This document shows, piece by piece, positions 29,222 to 38,195 of a stretch of DNA of 56,763 bases (the first letter of the stretch is position 1; every line of letters starts with the position of its first letter). The notes below the pieces were generated by a model. It saw only the letters and a program-made list of their open reading frames with translations, ran no database searches and was not told the DNA's origin. This DNA comes from Acetobacter cerevisiae (GTDB lineage Bacteria > Pseudomonadota > Alphaproteobacteria > Acetobacterales > Acetobacteraceae), in contig NZ_LHZA01000143.1 of assembly GCF_001580535.1 (NCBI RefSeq), positions 1-56,763 of the forward strand. Direction: 5' to 3'. The translations under genes were made by a program, and so were the position numbers.

Positions 29222-30565
29222 TTAGTGCGGGCGCGCGGTAAACTGTTCCAGCCAGTGGATGGTGTAATCCCCTTTCTGGAACTCAGGGTCAGCCAGAATA
29301 CGGCGGTGCAGCGGAATAACGGTCTTGATGCCTTCCACTACAAACTCATCCAGCGCACGGTGCATACGGGCAATGGCCTCGGCCCGTGTGGGGGCGTGAA
29401 CAATCACCTTGGCAATCATGCTGTCGTAATACGGCGGCACCTTGTAGCCCGTGTAGAGCGCGCTATCGATGCGCACACCCAGACCACCCGGTGCGTGATA
29501 CACCGCCACAGTGCCGGGGCAGGGGGCGAAGGTATCCGGGTCTTCCGCGTTGATGCGGCATTCAATGGCATGGCCAGAGAACGTCACGTCAGACTGCGTG
29601 TAGCCGAGCTTCTCACCAGCGGCGAGGCGGATCTGCTCACGGACCAGATCGACATCGCACACCATTTCCGTCACCGGATGTTCCACCTGCAGGCGGGTGT
29701 TCATCTCGATGAAGCAGAACTGACCGTCCTGATACAGGAATTCCAGCGTGCCTGCGTTCCGGTAGCCCATTTTGGAGAGGGCGTCCGTCACCGTTTTACC
29801 GATGGCGTTCCGCTGGTCCGGCGTAATGGCCGGAGAGCCAGCTTCTTCCAGCAGTTTCTGGTGGCGGCGCTGCAGGGAGCAGTCACGTTCCCCAAAATGC
29901 ACCACGTTGCCGTAGTTATCGCCCAGAATCTGGAGTTCGATATGCCGGGGCTTATCGAGGTATTTTTCCAGATAGACCGCATCATTGCCAAAAGCTGTGC
30001 GGGCTTCCGTGCGGGCCACGCTCCAGGCTTCCTCAATCTCGCTGGCGTCATGCGCGACTTTCATGCCGCGCCCGCCACCGCCTGCGGTTGCCTTGATCAG
30101 CACCGGGTAGCCGACCTGTGCGGCCACGGTCCGGGCTTCGTCCAGGCTCTTCAGCTCACCATCGGAACCGGGGACCAGCGGCACACCCAGCGCTTCCATG
30201 GTGGTCTTGGCGGTAATCTTATCGCCCATCATGCGGATATGCTCCGCCGTCGGGCCGATAAAGGTCAGGCCGTGGGCTTCCACCGTTTCCGCAAAATCTG
30301 CGTTTTCAGACAGAAAGCCATAGCCGGGGTGAATGGCTTCCGCCCCTGTGATAGTGGCGGCAGAGAGAATGGCGGCCACGTTCAGATAGGAATCCCGCGC
30401 GGCAGGCGGCCCGATGCACACGGCTTCATCCGCCAGACGCACATGCATGGCGTCTTCATCCGCTGTGGAATGAACCGCTACGGTCTTGATGCCCAGTTCC
30501 CGGCAGGCGCGCAGGACACGAAGGGCAATCTCGCCGCGATTGGCGATGAGGATTTTGGAAAACAT
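29222..30565 (-). CDS. accC: Biotin carboxylase subunit of acetyl-CoA carboxylase
   Basis: It carboxylates the biotin on AccB with ATP and bicarbonate, the first half-reaction of fatty-acid synthesis. The product has 447 residues, as usual. It shows [20 protein letters not shown] at the N-terminus, the ATP-grasp loop [13 protein letters not shown] (about residues 159-171), and the catalytic region [16 protein letters not shown] (about residues 286-301). ATG at 30565 overlaps the accB stop by one base (TGATG), so the two are coupled. Confidence 0.97.
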   Translation of the reverse strand: MFSKILIANRGEIALRVLRACRELGIKTVAVHSTADEDAMHVRLADEAVCIGPPAARDSYLNVAAILSAATITGAEAIHPGYGFLSENADFAETVEAHGLTFIGPTAEHIRMMGDKITAKTTMEALGVPLVPGSDGELKSLDEARTVAAQVGYPVLIKATAGGGGRGMKVAHDASEIEEAWSVARTEARTAFGNDAVYLEKYLDKPRHIELQILGDNYGNVVHFGERDCSLQRRHQKLLEEAGSPAITPDQRNAIGKTVTDALSKMGYRNAGTLEFLYQDGQFCFIEMNTRLQVEHPVTEMVCDVDLVREQIRLAAGEKLGYTQSDVTFSGHAIECRINAEDPDTFAPCPGTVAVYHAPGGLGVRIDSALYTGYKVPPYYDSMIAKVIVHAPTRAEAIARMHRALDEFVVEGIKTVIPLHRRILADPEFQKGDYTIHWLEQFTARPH

Positions 30566-31029
30566 CACTCGATAATGGCGAGCGGCTGGCCAAATTCCAC
30601 CGGGTCGCCAGAGGCAACGAGCAGGGTTTTCACCGTGCCGGCTTTGGGGGCTTTGATCTGGTTGAAGGTCTTCATCGCTTCAATCAGCAGCAGGGTCTGG
30701 CCAGCGCTGACAATCTGCCCTTCGCTGACAAACGGGGGAGAGGACGGGTCGGGCGTGAGATACGCCACACCCACCATCGGGCTGTTAACAGCACCCGGAT
30801 GGCGGGAGAGGTCCGCAGGGGCTGCCGGTACAGGGGCGGCAGGAGCTGCCACCGGAGCCGGAGCAGGGGCTGCAACAGCCGCCGGAGCCGTAGCCTGCAC
30901 CGTTGCGGGGGCACGGGCCACCCGGATGCGGCTGTCTTTCTCCGAGACCTCGATTTCAGTCAGTCCGGTGTCGGTCAGAATTTCGGCCAATGCCCGAATG
31001 GCATCTGCGTCCACGAGCAATCCGCTCAT
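30565..31029 (-). CDS. accB: Biotin carboxyl carrier protein
   Basis: The 154-residue carrier subunit of acetyl-CoA carboxylase. An N-terminal helical part is followed by an Ala/Pro-rich linker (about residues 45-75) and the biotinyl domain with EAMKTFNQI, in which the lysine is biotinylated (about residue 120). The usual motif is EAMKMMN or similar, so TF at the +1/+2 positions is a mild variation. The start overlaps the aroQ stop (ATGA), giving a tight aroQ-accB-accC operon. Confidence 0.96.
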   Translation of the reverse strand: MSGLLVDADAIRALAEILTDTGLTEIEVSEKDSRIRVARAPATVQATAPAAVAAPAPAPVAAPAAPVPAAPADLSRHPGAVNSPMVGVAYLTPDPSSPPFVSEGQIVSAGQTLLLIEAMKTFNQIKAPKAGTVKTLLVASGDPVEFGQPLAIIE

Positions 31030-31481
31030 TGGTCATCCTCATCTAGAATAAGATCTGTCATTGCCTGCAATGCCAGAGAATACCCCGCCACGCCTAGCCC
31101 ACAGATTACGCCAACAGCGGCGCGGGAGACATAAGACATGTGACGGAACGGCTCACGACGGTGAATGTTGGAGATATGCACCTCGATCACGGGCAGGTCC
31201 GTGGCCAGCAGCGCATCCAGCAAAGCCACAGAGGTGTGGCTGTATCCCGCCGGGTTGATGATGATGCCGCGCGCACGCTTGCGGCATTCCTGCACCCAGG
31301 AAATCAGCTCCCCTTCAATGTTCGTCTGACGGAAGTCGATGGCCAGATCCAGCTTGTCGGCTGTCTGAATGCAGATCTGCTCCACATCATCCAGCGTGGC
31401 GCGGCCATAAATTTCAGGCTGGCGCTGGCCAAGCATGTTGAGGTTCGGGCCGTTAAACACAGCGATGAGGGGTCTTTCCAT
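31026..31481 (-). CDS. aroQ: 3-dehydroquinate dehydratase, type II
   Basis: The third step of the shikimate pathway, removing water from 3-dehydroquinate. ATG at 31481 gives 151 residues, the normal size for the dodecameric type II enzyme. Motifs are NGPNLNMLGQRQPEIYG (with the catalytic Tyr), INPAGYSHTSVALLDAL, and EVHISNIHRREPFRHMSY with the catalytic His. The upstream 13 residues of the open frame are not family-like. It leads the accBC operon, a conserved alphaproteobacterial arrangement. Confidence 0.96.
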   Translation of the reverse strand: MERPLIAVFNGPNLNMLGQRQPEIYGRATLDDVEQICIQTADKLDLAIDFRQTNIEGELISWVQECRKRARGIIINPAGYSHTSVALLDALLATDLPVIEVHISNIHRREPFRHMSYVSRAAVGVICGLGVAGYSLALQAMTDLILDEDDQ

Positions 31482-31747
31482 AGTGTTCCGGGCCGTAGCA
31501 CGATGCCGGACAGCATCCAAGAGAAGAGATGCCCTGCACCCCTAAAACCTGATGAAAAACCTGCCTGCCCGGCGTCTGTTGCTTCGGGAAGCGCGGACTG
31601 GAAAGGGCACGCATGCCATGTTTTTGCCATTTGGGCAGGGCATGCACGGGGAGAACCAAAAGGTTTGCGGGGTAGAAAGCGGTTGCTTTTTATCCTTGGC
31701 ACCGGCTTTATTGGCCGGGTTCAACGGAAAACGGAGTAAACAAGCGG

Positions 31748-32365
31748 ATGTCAGCCCTGCGCCGGGCACTTCTGGGAAGTGTGTTTGTTATGGCCTCCAT
31801 GGCCTCTGTCTCCGCTGCCAAGGCAGCTGATGAAGGACAGGGGACGACCAGCTGGGCCGACTCCGTTCAGCGCGCTCTGGCCGCGCGGGAGGAGCAGGAC
31901 CCGACGTTCAGCACTCCGGAAACCGGACAGACTGCGCATGCGCGCCGTTTCCAGAAAGGCATGGCCAGCTGGTATGGCGGTCGTTTCCATAACCGCCGCA
32001 CTTCCTCAGGCGCTTTGTTCAACAAGGCCAGCCTGACCGCAGCGCACCCCACAGCCCCCCTCGGCAGCAAGCTGCTGGTGACGTCTGAAGAGACGGGGCG
32101 CTCTGTTGTGGTGACGGTGAATGATCGTGGCCCGTATAGCCATAACCGGATTATTGATCTTTCACAGGCCGCGGCTGCGCGCATCGGCATGCTGGGCGCA
32201 GGTGTTGCTCATGTGAAGATTGAAGCCGCCCCGATTGAAGTCGCATCCGCGCCTCAGGATGGTAGCGAATCGCTGGAGTCCAACACGCTGGAGATGGCTG
32301 CGGCCCAGTCCCGGGACGGGGTGCGGGTTCTGCATCGCTCCCGTGTGAGAGCCACACGCCACTAA
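31748..32365 (+). CDS. rlpA: RlpA-like septal lytic transglycosylase
   Basis: The 205-residue product has a Sec signal peptide (ending near SAAKAA, residue 27) rather than a clear lipobox, followed by a double-psi beta-barrel domain: KGMASWYGGRFHNRRTSSG (about residues 70-88), TAAHPTAPLGSKLLVT, and VTVNDRGPYSHNRIIDLSQAAAARIGM with the catalytic Asp-Arg-Gly. RlpA proteins cut glycan strands lacking peptides. The C-terminal 40 residues carry no SPOR domain, unlike many RlpA. It is a single gene ending in a strong terminator. Confidence 0.88.
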   Translation: MSALRRALLGSVFVMASMASVSAAKAADEGQGTTSWADSVQRALAAREEQDPTFSTPETGQTAHARRFQKGMASWYGGRFHNRRTSSGALFNKASLTAAHPTAPLGSKLLVTSEETGRSVVVTVNDRGPYSHNRIIDLSQAAAARIGMLGAGVAHVKIEAAPIEVASAPQDGSESLESNTLEMAAAQSRDGVRVLHRSRVRATRH

Positions 32366-32386
32366 GATCTGACGTTTTTAAAGCGT

Positions 32387-32427
32387 ATAAAAAAGGCCGG
32401 TCAGGTGATCCTGAACCGGCCTTTTTT
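32387..32427 (+). terminator. Bidirectional intrinsic terminator
   Basis: GGCCGGTCAGG and CCTGAACCGGCC form a long stem (32396-32421, one bulge), with an A-run before it and six T residues after. It serves both rlpA and the convergent YihY-family gene. Confidence 0.88.
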
Positions 32428-32462
32428 CTGTTCGCCCAGAGTGGGCGCGTATCGAGGGAGGG

Positions 32463-33449
32463 TCAGAACGTCAGCGGTTTGCGGCGTTCGCCCCGGGCGT
32501 AGATTTCCATCTCGGCGTTCAGTTCCGCACCCATCAGCACGACCCATGCGCTGACGAAGAACCACATCATGATGGCAATCACCGCGCCCAGGGGGCCATA
32601 CGTGGCGTTGTAGCTGGCGATGTGGGCCACGTAATAGGAGAAGCCAAAGGCCACGATAATCCATGTGCAGGTGGCAAACAGTGCCCCCGGCATCACCCAG
32701 CGCCACAGGCCGGGTGCTTTACGGTCCGGCCCAAAGCGGTAGAGGGCGGACATGGCCAGAATCTGGAAGGTGAACATAATGACCGGGCCGCTCCATTGCG
32801 CCAGAAACTCAATGGAGCCGGGCGGGGTGGGGATGTGCAGCCATGCGGGCAGATTAAGCAGCAGCGGCAGGGCCACCATGAGCGCCAGTGTCAGCGCGGC
32901 ACCCAGCACGGCGGAGAGCGTCATGGCGAGTGCTGTGAGCTGGAACACAAAGAAGTTTCGGTTTTCCTGCGTGTTGTAGGCAATGTTCAGCGCCGACAGA
33001 ATGGATTTGGTGGCGGCCGAGGCGGACCAGAGCGCCACACTCAGGGAGACGACAAGGTTGACCGTCAGAGAGCTGTGCGGTTCTGCCACCAGTGTCTGAA
33101 TGCGGTCATAAATCAGTGCGTAAGCCCCCGGCGGCAGCAGATTTCGCAGCACTTCCAGCTGGGGGGTGACGGTCTGCACATCAAACGCCAGCCCATAGAT
33201 GGAAATCAGTGAGCTGATGGCCGGGAACAGAGAGAGGGTGGTATAAAAAGCGCAGCCGGCGGCCACCAGCGTGGTGGGGCCGGAAATCAGGCTTTTGAAC
33301 GTCAGCGTGAAAATGATTTTCCAGTCCTGCCACCGCAGGGCAGAGGGGCGGGAAAATTTGGGGCCCTGGTCTGGGGCGTCCGCCCTCGATCCCTCAGCAG
33401 GGTTCAGATCGTGCTGATGCGGAGCGGCGGGATCACAGAGAACCTGCAT
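32463..33449 (-). CDS. YihY/BrkB family inner-membrane protein
   Basis: A 328-residue integral membrane protein of the YihY/virulence factor BrkB family (once misnamed RNase BN). It has a soluble N-terminus of about 55 residues and six to seven membrane helices. The family sequence around residues 64-83 (TLTFKSLISGPTTLVAAGCA) and WSASAATKSILSALNIAYN are recognisable. The biochemical role of the family is not established. ATG at 33449 is preferred; the frame is open to 33578. The C-terminus is cytoplasmic and basic. Confidence 0.85.
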   Translation of the reverse strand: MQVLCDPAAPHQHDLNPAEGSRADAPDQGPKFSRPSALRWQDWKIIFTLTFKSLISGPTTLVAAGCAFYTTLSLFPAISSLISIYGLAFDVQTVTPQLEVLRNLLPPGAYALIYDRIQTLVAEPHSSLTVNLVVSLSVALWSASAATKSILSALNIAYNTQENRNFFVFQLTALAMTLSAVLGAALTLALMVALPLLLNLPAWLHIPTPPGSIEFLAQWSGPVIMFTFQILAMSALYRFGPDRKAPGLWRWVMPGALFATCTWIIVAFGFSYYVAHIASYNATYGPLGAVIAIMMWFFVSAWVVLMGAELNAEMEIYARGERRKPLTF

Positions 33450-33680
33450 CGTGTTTGAAGCATCCTTTTTTGGCGTGTGGCATCGCGCCTGAGGGGGCCG
33501 AACCGTGGAATGCCGGGCGCTGGGCCGGGCTTCCTGTAACGGGCGGTTCCCTTCACGGAAGAAAAAGGCGTTCTGCAATGCTCAAGGCGCTGTGCAGACG
33601 TGAAGAAACCGAATGAAGCCGGTTTTATAGTCCTTGAGGCCCCTTTTCCACGTTTTTTTAAAACAGGCCTTTTTTTGACT

Positions 33681-33896
33681 TGCACTTGTGACGTTCTGGC
33701 CTCATATGCACCCCCCTACGCAGCAACGCACGTGCCACTGGCCCTCTGAGGTTACGCAACGACGTCAAGCGTTCTGGCAATCGGGGTTCCGCTGTTTGGA
33801 GCCCTTCTCTGGTCGCTGGTCCGTTAGACCGTTTCGCAACTCCTCCTCGCGTATTTACCAAAAGCGATGGAGCCTTATTTTGGGGGAATGGGTGGG
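33681..33896 (+). promoter_or_regulatory. Ornithine decarboxylase leader: promoter, candidate speF-type RNA, upstream ORF
   Basis: A possible promoter is TTGCAC (33681-33686), 16 bp, TCATAT (33703-33708). The transcribed leader of about 150 nt is rich in short complementary blocks, such as GGTC/GACC around 33823-33836. By position before an alphaproteobacterial ornithine decarboxylase gene it fits the known speF leader class, but I could not align it to that family. A 70-codon frame (GTG 33688, or ATG 33706) runs through the leader and stops at 33898-33900, overlapping the ATG at 33897. Coupled translation or peptide sensing is possible. Confidence 0.5.
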
Positions 33897-35027
33897 ATGA
33901 ATCCCAAAATTGCCCGTTTTTTCGCTGAGCAAAAGCCAGCAACACCTTGCCTCGTCGTCGATGTCGATCAGGTCGAGGCTCGTTATCATGCCCTGACAAG
34001 CGCTCTGCCGCATGCGCGGGTGTATTATGCCGTCAAGGCCAACCCGGCCATGCCGATTCTGAATCGGCTGGTGGGGCTGGGGTCCTGCTTTGACGCGGCC
34101 TCCTGGGAGGAAGTGTCTCTGTGTCTGGAAGCGGGTGCCGCGCCGGATGCAATTTCCTTCGGCAATACGGTCAAAAAAGTCTCCGCTATTCGCGCGGCCT
34201 ATGAGGCTGGCGTGCGGATGTACGTATTTGATTGCCGGGAAGAGCTGGAAAAGCTGGCGGCGCATGCCCCGGGCTCCCGCGTCTATTGCCGCCTGCTGGT
34301 GGATAATGACGGCGCGGAATGGCCCCTTTCCCGCAAGTTTGGCACCACGCTCGACTCCGCGCGGGAGCTGATGCTTCTGGCGCGGGAACTGGGGCTGGAC
34401 CCGTATGGTCTGTCCTTCCACGTCGGCAGCCAGCAGCTCTCCTCCGATGCGTATGAGGTGGCGATTGCCCGTGTGGCCGCCCTGTTTACAGACCTCAGCG
34501 CGGCCGGGCTGGACCTGCGGATGGTTAATCTGGGTGGTGGTTTTCCGGTGCGCTACCGGGCCGATGTGCCGGAAATTGACCACTTCGCGCAGGCCATCAG
34601 CCACGCCATGACCACCCATTTCGGTAATGCACTGCCGGAAATGCTGGTTGAGCCGGGCCGTTTTATTGTGGGTGAGGCCGGGGTTGTGCGCTCAGAAGTG
34701 GTTCTGGTCAGCCGCCGTGGGCGGGAAGACGGGCCGCGCTGGGTCTATCTGGACATTGGCCGCTTTGGCGGTCTGGCGGAAACGGAAGGCGAGGCTATTC
34801 GCTACGCCATTCGCACCCCGCGTGATGGCTCGCCCACCGGCCCGGTCGCTATCGCCGGCCCGACCTGTGACGGTGCGGACATCATGTATGAAAAGACAGC
34901 CTATGAGCTGCCTTTGGGGCTGGAAGCGGGTGAGCAGGTGGAACTGGATGCCACCGGTGCCTATGTGTCCACCTATTGCTCCACCCGGTTCAACGGTTTC
35001 CTACCGCTGACGGAACATTATATCTGA
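33897..35027 (+). CDS. odc: Ornithine/lysine decarboxylase, PLP fold III
   Basis: A eukaryote-like (alanine-racemase-fold) decarboxylase that makes putrescine, or cadaverine from lysine, the start of polyamine synthesis. With ATG at 33897 it has 376 residues. It shows the PLP lysine in VYYAVKANP (about residue 48), FHVGSQ, NLGGGFP (phosphate loop), EPGRFIV, and the active-site Cys in GPTCDGAD (about residue 325). Another ATG at 33867 would add 10 residues. Ornithine versus lysine preference, or a DAP-related activity, cannot be read with certainty; lack of a DAP-specific arginine context favours ornithine. It stands alone downstream of a structured leader. Confidence 0.87.
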   Translation: MNPKIARFFAEQKPATPCLVVDVDQVEARYHALTSALPHARVYYAVKANPAMPILNRLVGLGSCFDAASWEEVSLCLEAGAAPDAISFGNTVKKVSAIRAAYEAGVRMYVFDCREELEKLAAHAPGSRVYCRLLVDNDGAEWPLSRKFGTTLDSARELMLLARELGLDPYGLSFHVGSQQLSSDAYEVAIARVAALFTDLSAAGLDLRMVNLGGGFPVRYRADVPEIDHFAQAISHAMTTHFGNALPEMLVEPGRFIVGEAGVVRSEVVLVSRRGREDGPRWVYLDIGRFGGLAETEGEAIRYAIRTPRDGSPTGPVAIAGPTCDGADIMYEKTAYELPLGLEAGEQVELDATGAYVSTYCSTRFNGFLPLTEHYI

Positions 35028-35198
35028 TATGTTCCAAGGGGGTGGCTGGTCTCTTATGGGCCTGCCACCCTTGTTTTATGCCTCTACGGCTCTGACCAGA
35101 CAGGACGGCAGCCCAGCCTTGTGCGGGCCTGCCTTTGCAGGAGTGCTGATCTGGCTCAACACTCCTGCGACCTTTGATGATGAGTCTGGAGAGATCTC

Positions 35199-35915
35199 AT
35201 GAAAAAAACACGACTGCTGCTGGCGGCCCTTCTGGCCTCTGCAACCTCTGTGGTTCCGGGTTTTGCTCAGACCACCAGCACAGCAACGCCCACCGTGTCC
35301 GCTCCCCCTACGGTTGCCGATGCGGCGGCGCAGGATTTTGGACGGCTTTCCGTAGACGGCGGTACTGCCTCGGAAGATATCGGGCTGGCGCGTCAGGCGA
35401 TTTTTGACGGGGATCTGGACGCCGCTGGCCGTCTGATTGCCGATGCCAATATGGCGCTGGAACGTGCGCGTGTGGACAACACAGCTTTCCAGAAAGCGGA
35501 AACCGAATTGCAGCCCAGCAAGACAAAAGCAACAACGTCCACCCATGCAGCATCCGCCAACAGCACGCCAGTGGCCTGGCTGCCGATTGATGGCGAGCTG
35601 GTGCTGGACGAGGCGATCGAACCCACCCCGGAAAAAAATGCGGCCGTTGCGGCGGCCAACCGTCACCTGCGGGCCGGGAATACCGCGCGGGCCGGGGATG
35701 TGCTGAAAGTTTCCGGGATTGATGCGGACTATATTATTGCCGCAGTGCCGCTTGAGCAGACCCGCAAGGATGTGGCCAAAGCGGCCAAATTCATCAAGAG
35801 CAATCCGTATAAAGCCAGTGAAGCATTACGGGACGCGGAAAACGCTGTGCGTTATGCGTCCGTCAATGTTCAGGCTGTGCCGCAGCAGGGTCCGGCCGCT
35901 CCGCAGGCAAAATAA
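35199..35915 (+). CDS. YfdX-like periplasmic stress protein
   Basis: A 238-residue secreted protein with a signal peptide (MKKTRLLLAALLASATSVVPGFAQ, split near residue 24). The mature part resembles the YfdX family, with GLARQAIFDGDLDAAGRLIADA and DVAKAAKFIKSNPYKASEALRDAENAV-type helical repeats. In E. coli yfdX is part of the EvgA acid-resistance regulon; its exact function is unclear. A role in acid or stress tolerance would suit an acetic acid producer but is inference. It is a single gene between odc and a sulfurtransferase, ending in a strong terminator. Confidence 0.75.
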   Translation: MKKTRLLLAALLASATSVVPGFAQTTSTATPTVSAPPTVADAAAQDFGRLSVDGGTASEDIGLARQAIFDGDLDAAGRLIADANMALERARVDNTAFQKAETELQPSKTKATTSTHAASANSTPVAWLPIDGELVLDEAIEPTPEKNAAVAAANRHLRAGNTARAGDVLKVSGIDADYIIAAVPLEQTRKDVAKAAKFIKSNPYKASEALRDAENAVRYASVNVQAVPQQGPAAPQAK

Positions 35916-35932
35916 GACGCTGCTTTGAGAGC

Positions 35933-35967
35933 AAGCCCCGGTTACGTATCTGTAACCGGGGCTTTTT
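35933..35967 (+). terminator. Bidirectional intrinsic terminator
   Basis: AGCCCCGGTTAC (35934-35945) pairs with GTAACCGGGGCT (35952-35963), a 12-bp stem with a 6-nt loop, then T residues. It lies between the convergent YfdX-like and sulfurtransferase genes and overlaps neither coding region's essential part. Confidence 0.9.
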
Positions 35968-35968
35968 C

Positions 35969-36844
35969 TTATGCGTTTTCTAACGGAGCGGCAGCTTTGG
36001 GGATGCCACCCTCAATCGGCAGCTCAGGGTTGCGGGACCACTCGTTCCAGGAGCCCATATAAATCCGCAGCTTTTTGAAACCAGCCTGAGAGAGCGCAAC
36101 ATAGGTGTTGGCGGCCCGGGCACCCTTGAAACAGTAGATGATAATATCATCGTCTGGCGTCAGACCACGGGACGCGGCGAGGTCAAGAATGTCTTCTCTG
36201 GGCCGAAAAGAGGCCTGTCCGTCAGAGACTTTCATGAAGTCATACCATTCGATCCACACAGCACCGGGGATGCGGCCTTTGCGCGGGGCGAAATCCACAC
36301 CGTAAGGGGAAGAGCTTTCTGCCAGCCATTCCACTTTGTCACGGTTGTCCAGCAGTTTGACGTTCGGGTTCGTCAGGGCATGCAGAACATCCTGATAGGT
36401 CGCCATCAGGTTCGGCTGAATGCTGATCGGGAAAACTGTCCGCTCTGGCTTGGTGGTTTCCGTTGTCAGAGCGCCGCCAGCCTGTTTCCATGCCATCAGG
36501 CCGCCATCAAGAATGCCCACTTTCGGGTAGCCCAGATACTTCAAAATCCAGTAGCCACGGCATGAGCCGCCATAGCGCGTATGCAGAGCGTCTTCGTAAA
36601 TGATGGCTGTTTTTTTGCCGTCCAGACCATAGTCCGAGAACAGGTCAACAAATTTGTCCTGAAGGGTCTTGAGGCCATCGTCCGTCGTTTCTGCAAGATA
36701 GGTGAAAATATCCGGCATATTGACGGCACCGGGCAGGTGGCCTGCCTCAAAATCCTTGCGGTCACGCACGTCAATAAAAACGGCGTTGCCCGTGGAGATG
36801 AGCTCCTGAACCTGTTTGGGTGAAAAAAGGACAGTGTCCAGCAT
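35969..36844 (-). CDS. sseA: Thiosulfate/3-mercaptopyruvate sulfurtransferase
   Basis: A tandem-rhodanese enzyme that moves sulfane sulfur from thiosulfate or 3-mercaptopyruvate to a thiol or cyanide acceptor. ATG at 36844 has GGAG upstream and gives 291 residues. The inactive N-terminal rhodanese domain (residues about 8-130, VFIDVRDRKDFEAGHLPGA) and the active C-terminal domain (IIIYCFKGARAANTY with the persulfide cysteine, about residue 245) are visible. The active loop CFKGAR differs from CGTGVT of mercaptopyruvate-specific SseA and from CRKGVT of rhodanese, so substrate preference is uncertain. Confidence 0.85.
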   Translation of the reverse strand: MLDTVLFSPKQVQELISTGNAVFIDVRDRKDFEAGHLPGAVNMPDIFTYLAETTDDGLKTLQDKFVDLFSDYGLDGKKTAIIYEDALHTRYGGSCRGYWILKYLGYPKVGILDGGLMAWKQAGGALTTETTKPERTVFPISIQPNLMATYQDVLHALTNPNVKLLDNRDKVEWLAESSSPYGVDFAPRKGRIPGAVWIEWYDFMKVSDGQASFRPREDILDLAASRGLTPDDDIIIYCFKGARAANTYVALSQAGFKKLRIYMGSWNEWSRNPELPIEGGIPKAAAPLENA

Positions 36845-37134
36845 TCGGTTTCTCCACAACTGTTTGAGATCGCAGACTCTAACAGCCCCGGTAAGACACC
36901 TGTAGGCCTGCACATGCGGTGCCGTTATGAGGCAGGCAGGACGCTATCGGGTTTGTGAAGAGCTGGGCGGGTTTCAGCGCTCTGTCCGGTAACCGGCTAA
37001 ACATTTTTTCAGGATTCAGACAGTTTCAAAGCTGGTCTGGTGGACGTGTGCGGCTGTTCTTCTCAGGGGCTACGCTGGGAAGATTAGCCTTTTCAGGATA
37101 GAATTTTCTTCAAACACTCCGAAGGGATTAGGGC
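36845..37134. other. Divergent intergenic region
   Basis: These 290 bp separate the sulfurtransferase and the aldo/keto reductase genes. They contain no ORF with convincing codon use. They should hold two divergent promoters. A GAAGGG element about 10 bases before the ATG at 37135 is the likely Shine-Dalgarno of the reductase. Confidence 0.5.
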
Positions 37135-38181
37135 ATGCAGTATCGTGAACTTGGCCGCACCGGCATTCTGGTCAGTGAAATCTGCCTGGGCACCATGACG
37201 TTTGGTCAGCAGAATACGGAAGCTGAAGGCCACGCGCAGCTGGATCTGGCGCTGGAGCATGGCGTCAACTTTATTGATACCGCCGAGCTTTATTCCATTC
37301 CACCGCGTGCCGAGACCTATGGGGCGACGGAAACCATTGTGGGTAGCTGGCTGAAAGCCCGTGGCAGCCGCGACAAGATTATTCTGACCAGCAAGGTTGT
37401 CGGGCGGAGTTCCTCCCCGTGGTTCCGGGCCGGTGGGGAGGAAGCGCGTCTGACCCCGCGCCAGATTCGCTATGCGCTGGAGCATTCCCTGCGGCGGCTG
37501 GGTACGGACTATCTCGACCTCTATCAGCTGCACTGGCCGGACCGGAAAATCGGTTTGTTTGGCGAAGGTGGCACAACTTTTACAACCGTCTCGGACGCTG
37601 AAGAAGTGCCGCTGGAAGAAACGCTGGGTGTGCTGGGCGACCTCGTGGCGGAAGGCAAGATCCGCCATGTCGGCCTGTCGAATGAAACAGCATGGGGTGT
37701 GGCCAAGTCTCTGGCCTGCGCCAGAGAGGGGACGCCGCGCGTGGCATCCATTCAGAACGCCTATAATCTGATCAACAGAACTTTCGAAATTGGTCTGGCG
37801 GAAATGGCCCTGCGGGAGAAGGTTAGCCTGCTGGCTTACTCTCCGCTGGCGCAGGGCTATCTGACCGGAAAATATCTGAACGGCGCACGGCCTGCGGGGG
37901 CGCGCACCACGCTGTTTAATCGCGGGCAGCGTTATGAAAAGCCGGGTGTGGATGTCGCGGTGGAAGCCTACATGAACCTTGCGAAGGCCGAGGGGATTGA
38001 CCCGGTGCAGTTCGCACTGGCGTTTGTAACCTCCCGTCCGTTTGTGACATCCAACATCATCGGCGCAACCAGCGTGGAGCAGCTCATGACGGCTCTGACC
38101 TCAGTAAAGGTGCAGATCACGCCGGAGCTGGAAGAGAAAATCAACGCCATTCATCAGGTGCATTCCAACCCGGCTCCGTAA
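37135..38181 (+). CDS. tas: Aldo/keto reductase, Tas family
   Basis: An NADPH-dependent aldo/keto reductase of 348 residues, matching E. coli Tas (346) in length and motifs. The (beta/alpha)8 barrel carries DTAELYSIPPRAETYGATE with the catalytic Asp and Tyr, the catalytic Lys in IILTSKVVG (residue about 86), the His in LYQLHWPDR, and the cofactor loop YSPLAQGYLTGKY. The extended loop with SSSPWFR is also typical. The natural substrate of Tas proteins is unknown. It is a single gene, convergent with ccmB. Confidence 0.88.
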   Translation: MQYRELGRTGILVSEICLGTMTFGQQNTEAEGHAQLDLALEHGVNFIDTAELYSIPPRAETYGATETIVGSWLKARGSRDKIILTSKVVGRSSSPWFRAGGEEARLTPRQIRYALEHSLRRLGTDYLDLYQLHWPDRKIGLFGEGGTTFTTVSDAEEVPLEETLGVLGDLVAEGKIRHVGLSNETAWGVAKSLACAREGTPRVASIQNAYNLINRTFEIGLAEMALREKVSLLAYSPLAQGYLTGKYLNGARPAGARTTLFNRGQRYEKPGVDVAVEAYMNLAKAEGIDPVQFALAFVTSRPFVTSNIIGATSVEQLMTALTSVKVQITPELEEKINAIHQVHSNPAP

Positions 38182-38195
38182 AGGGGGGGGCGGGG

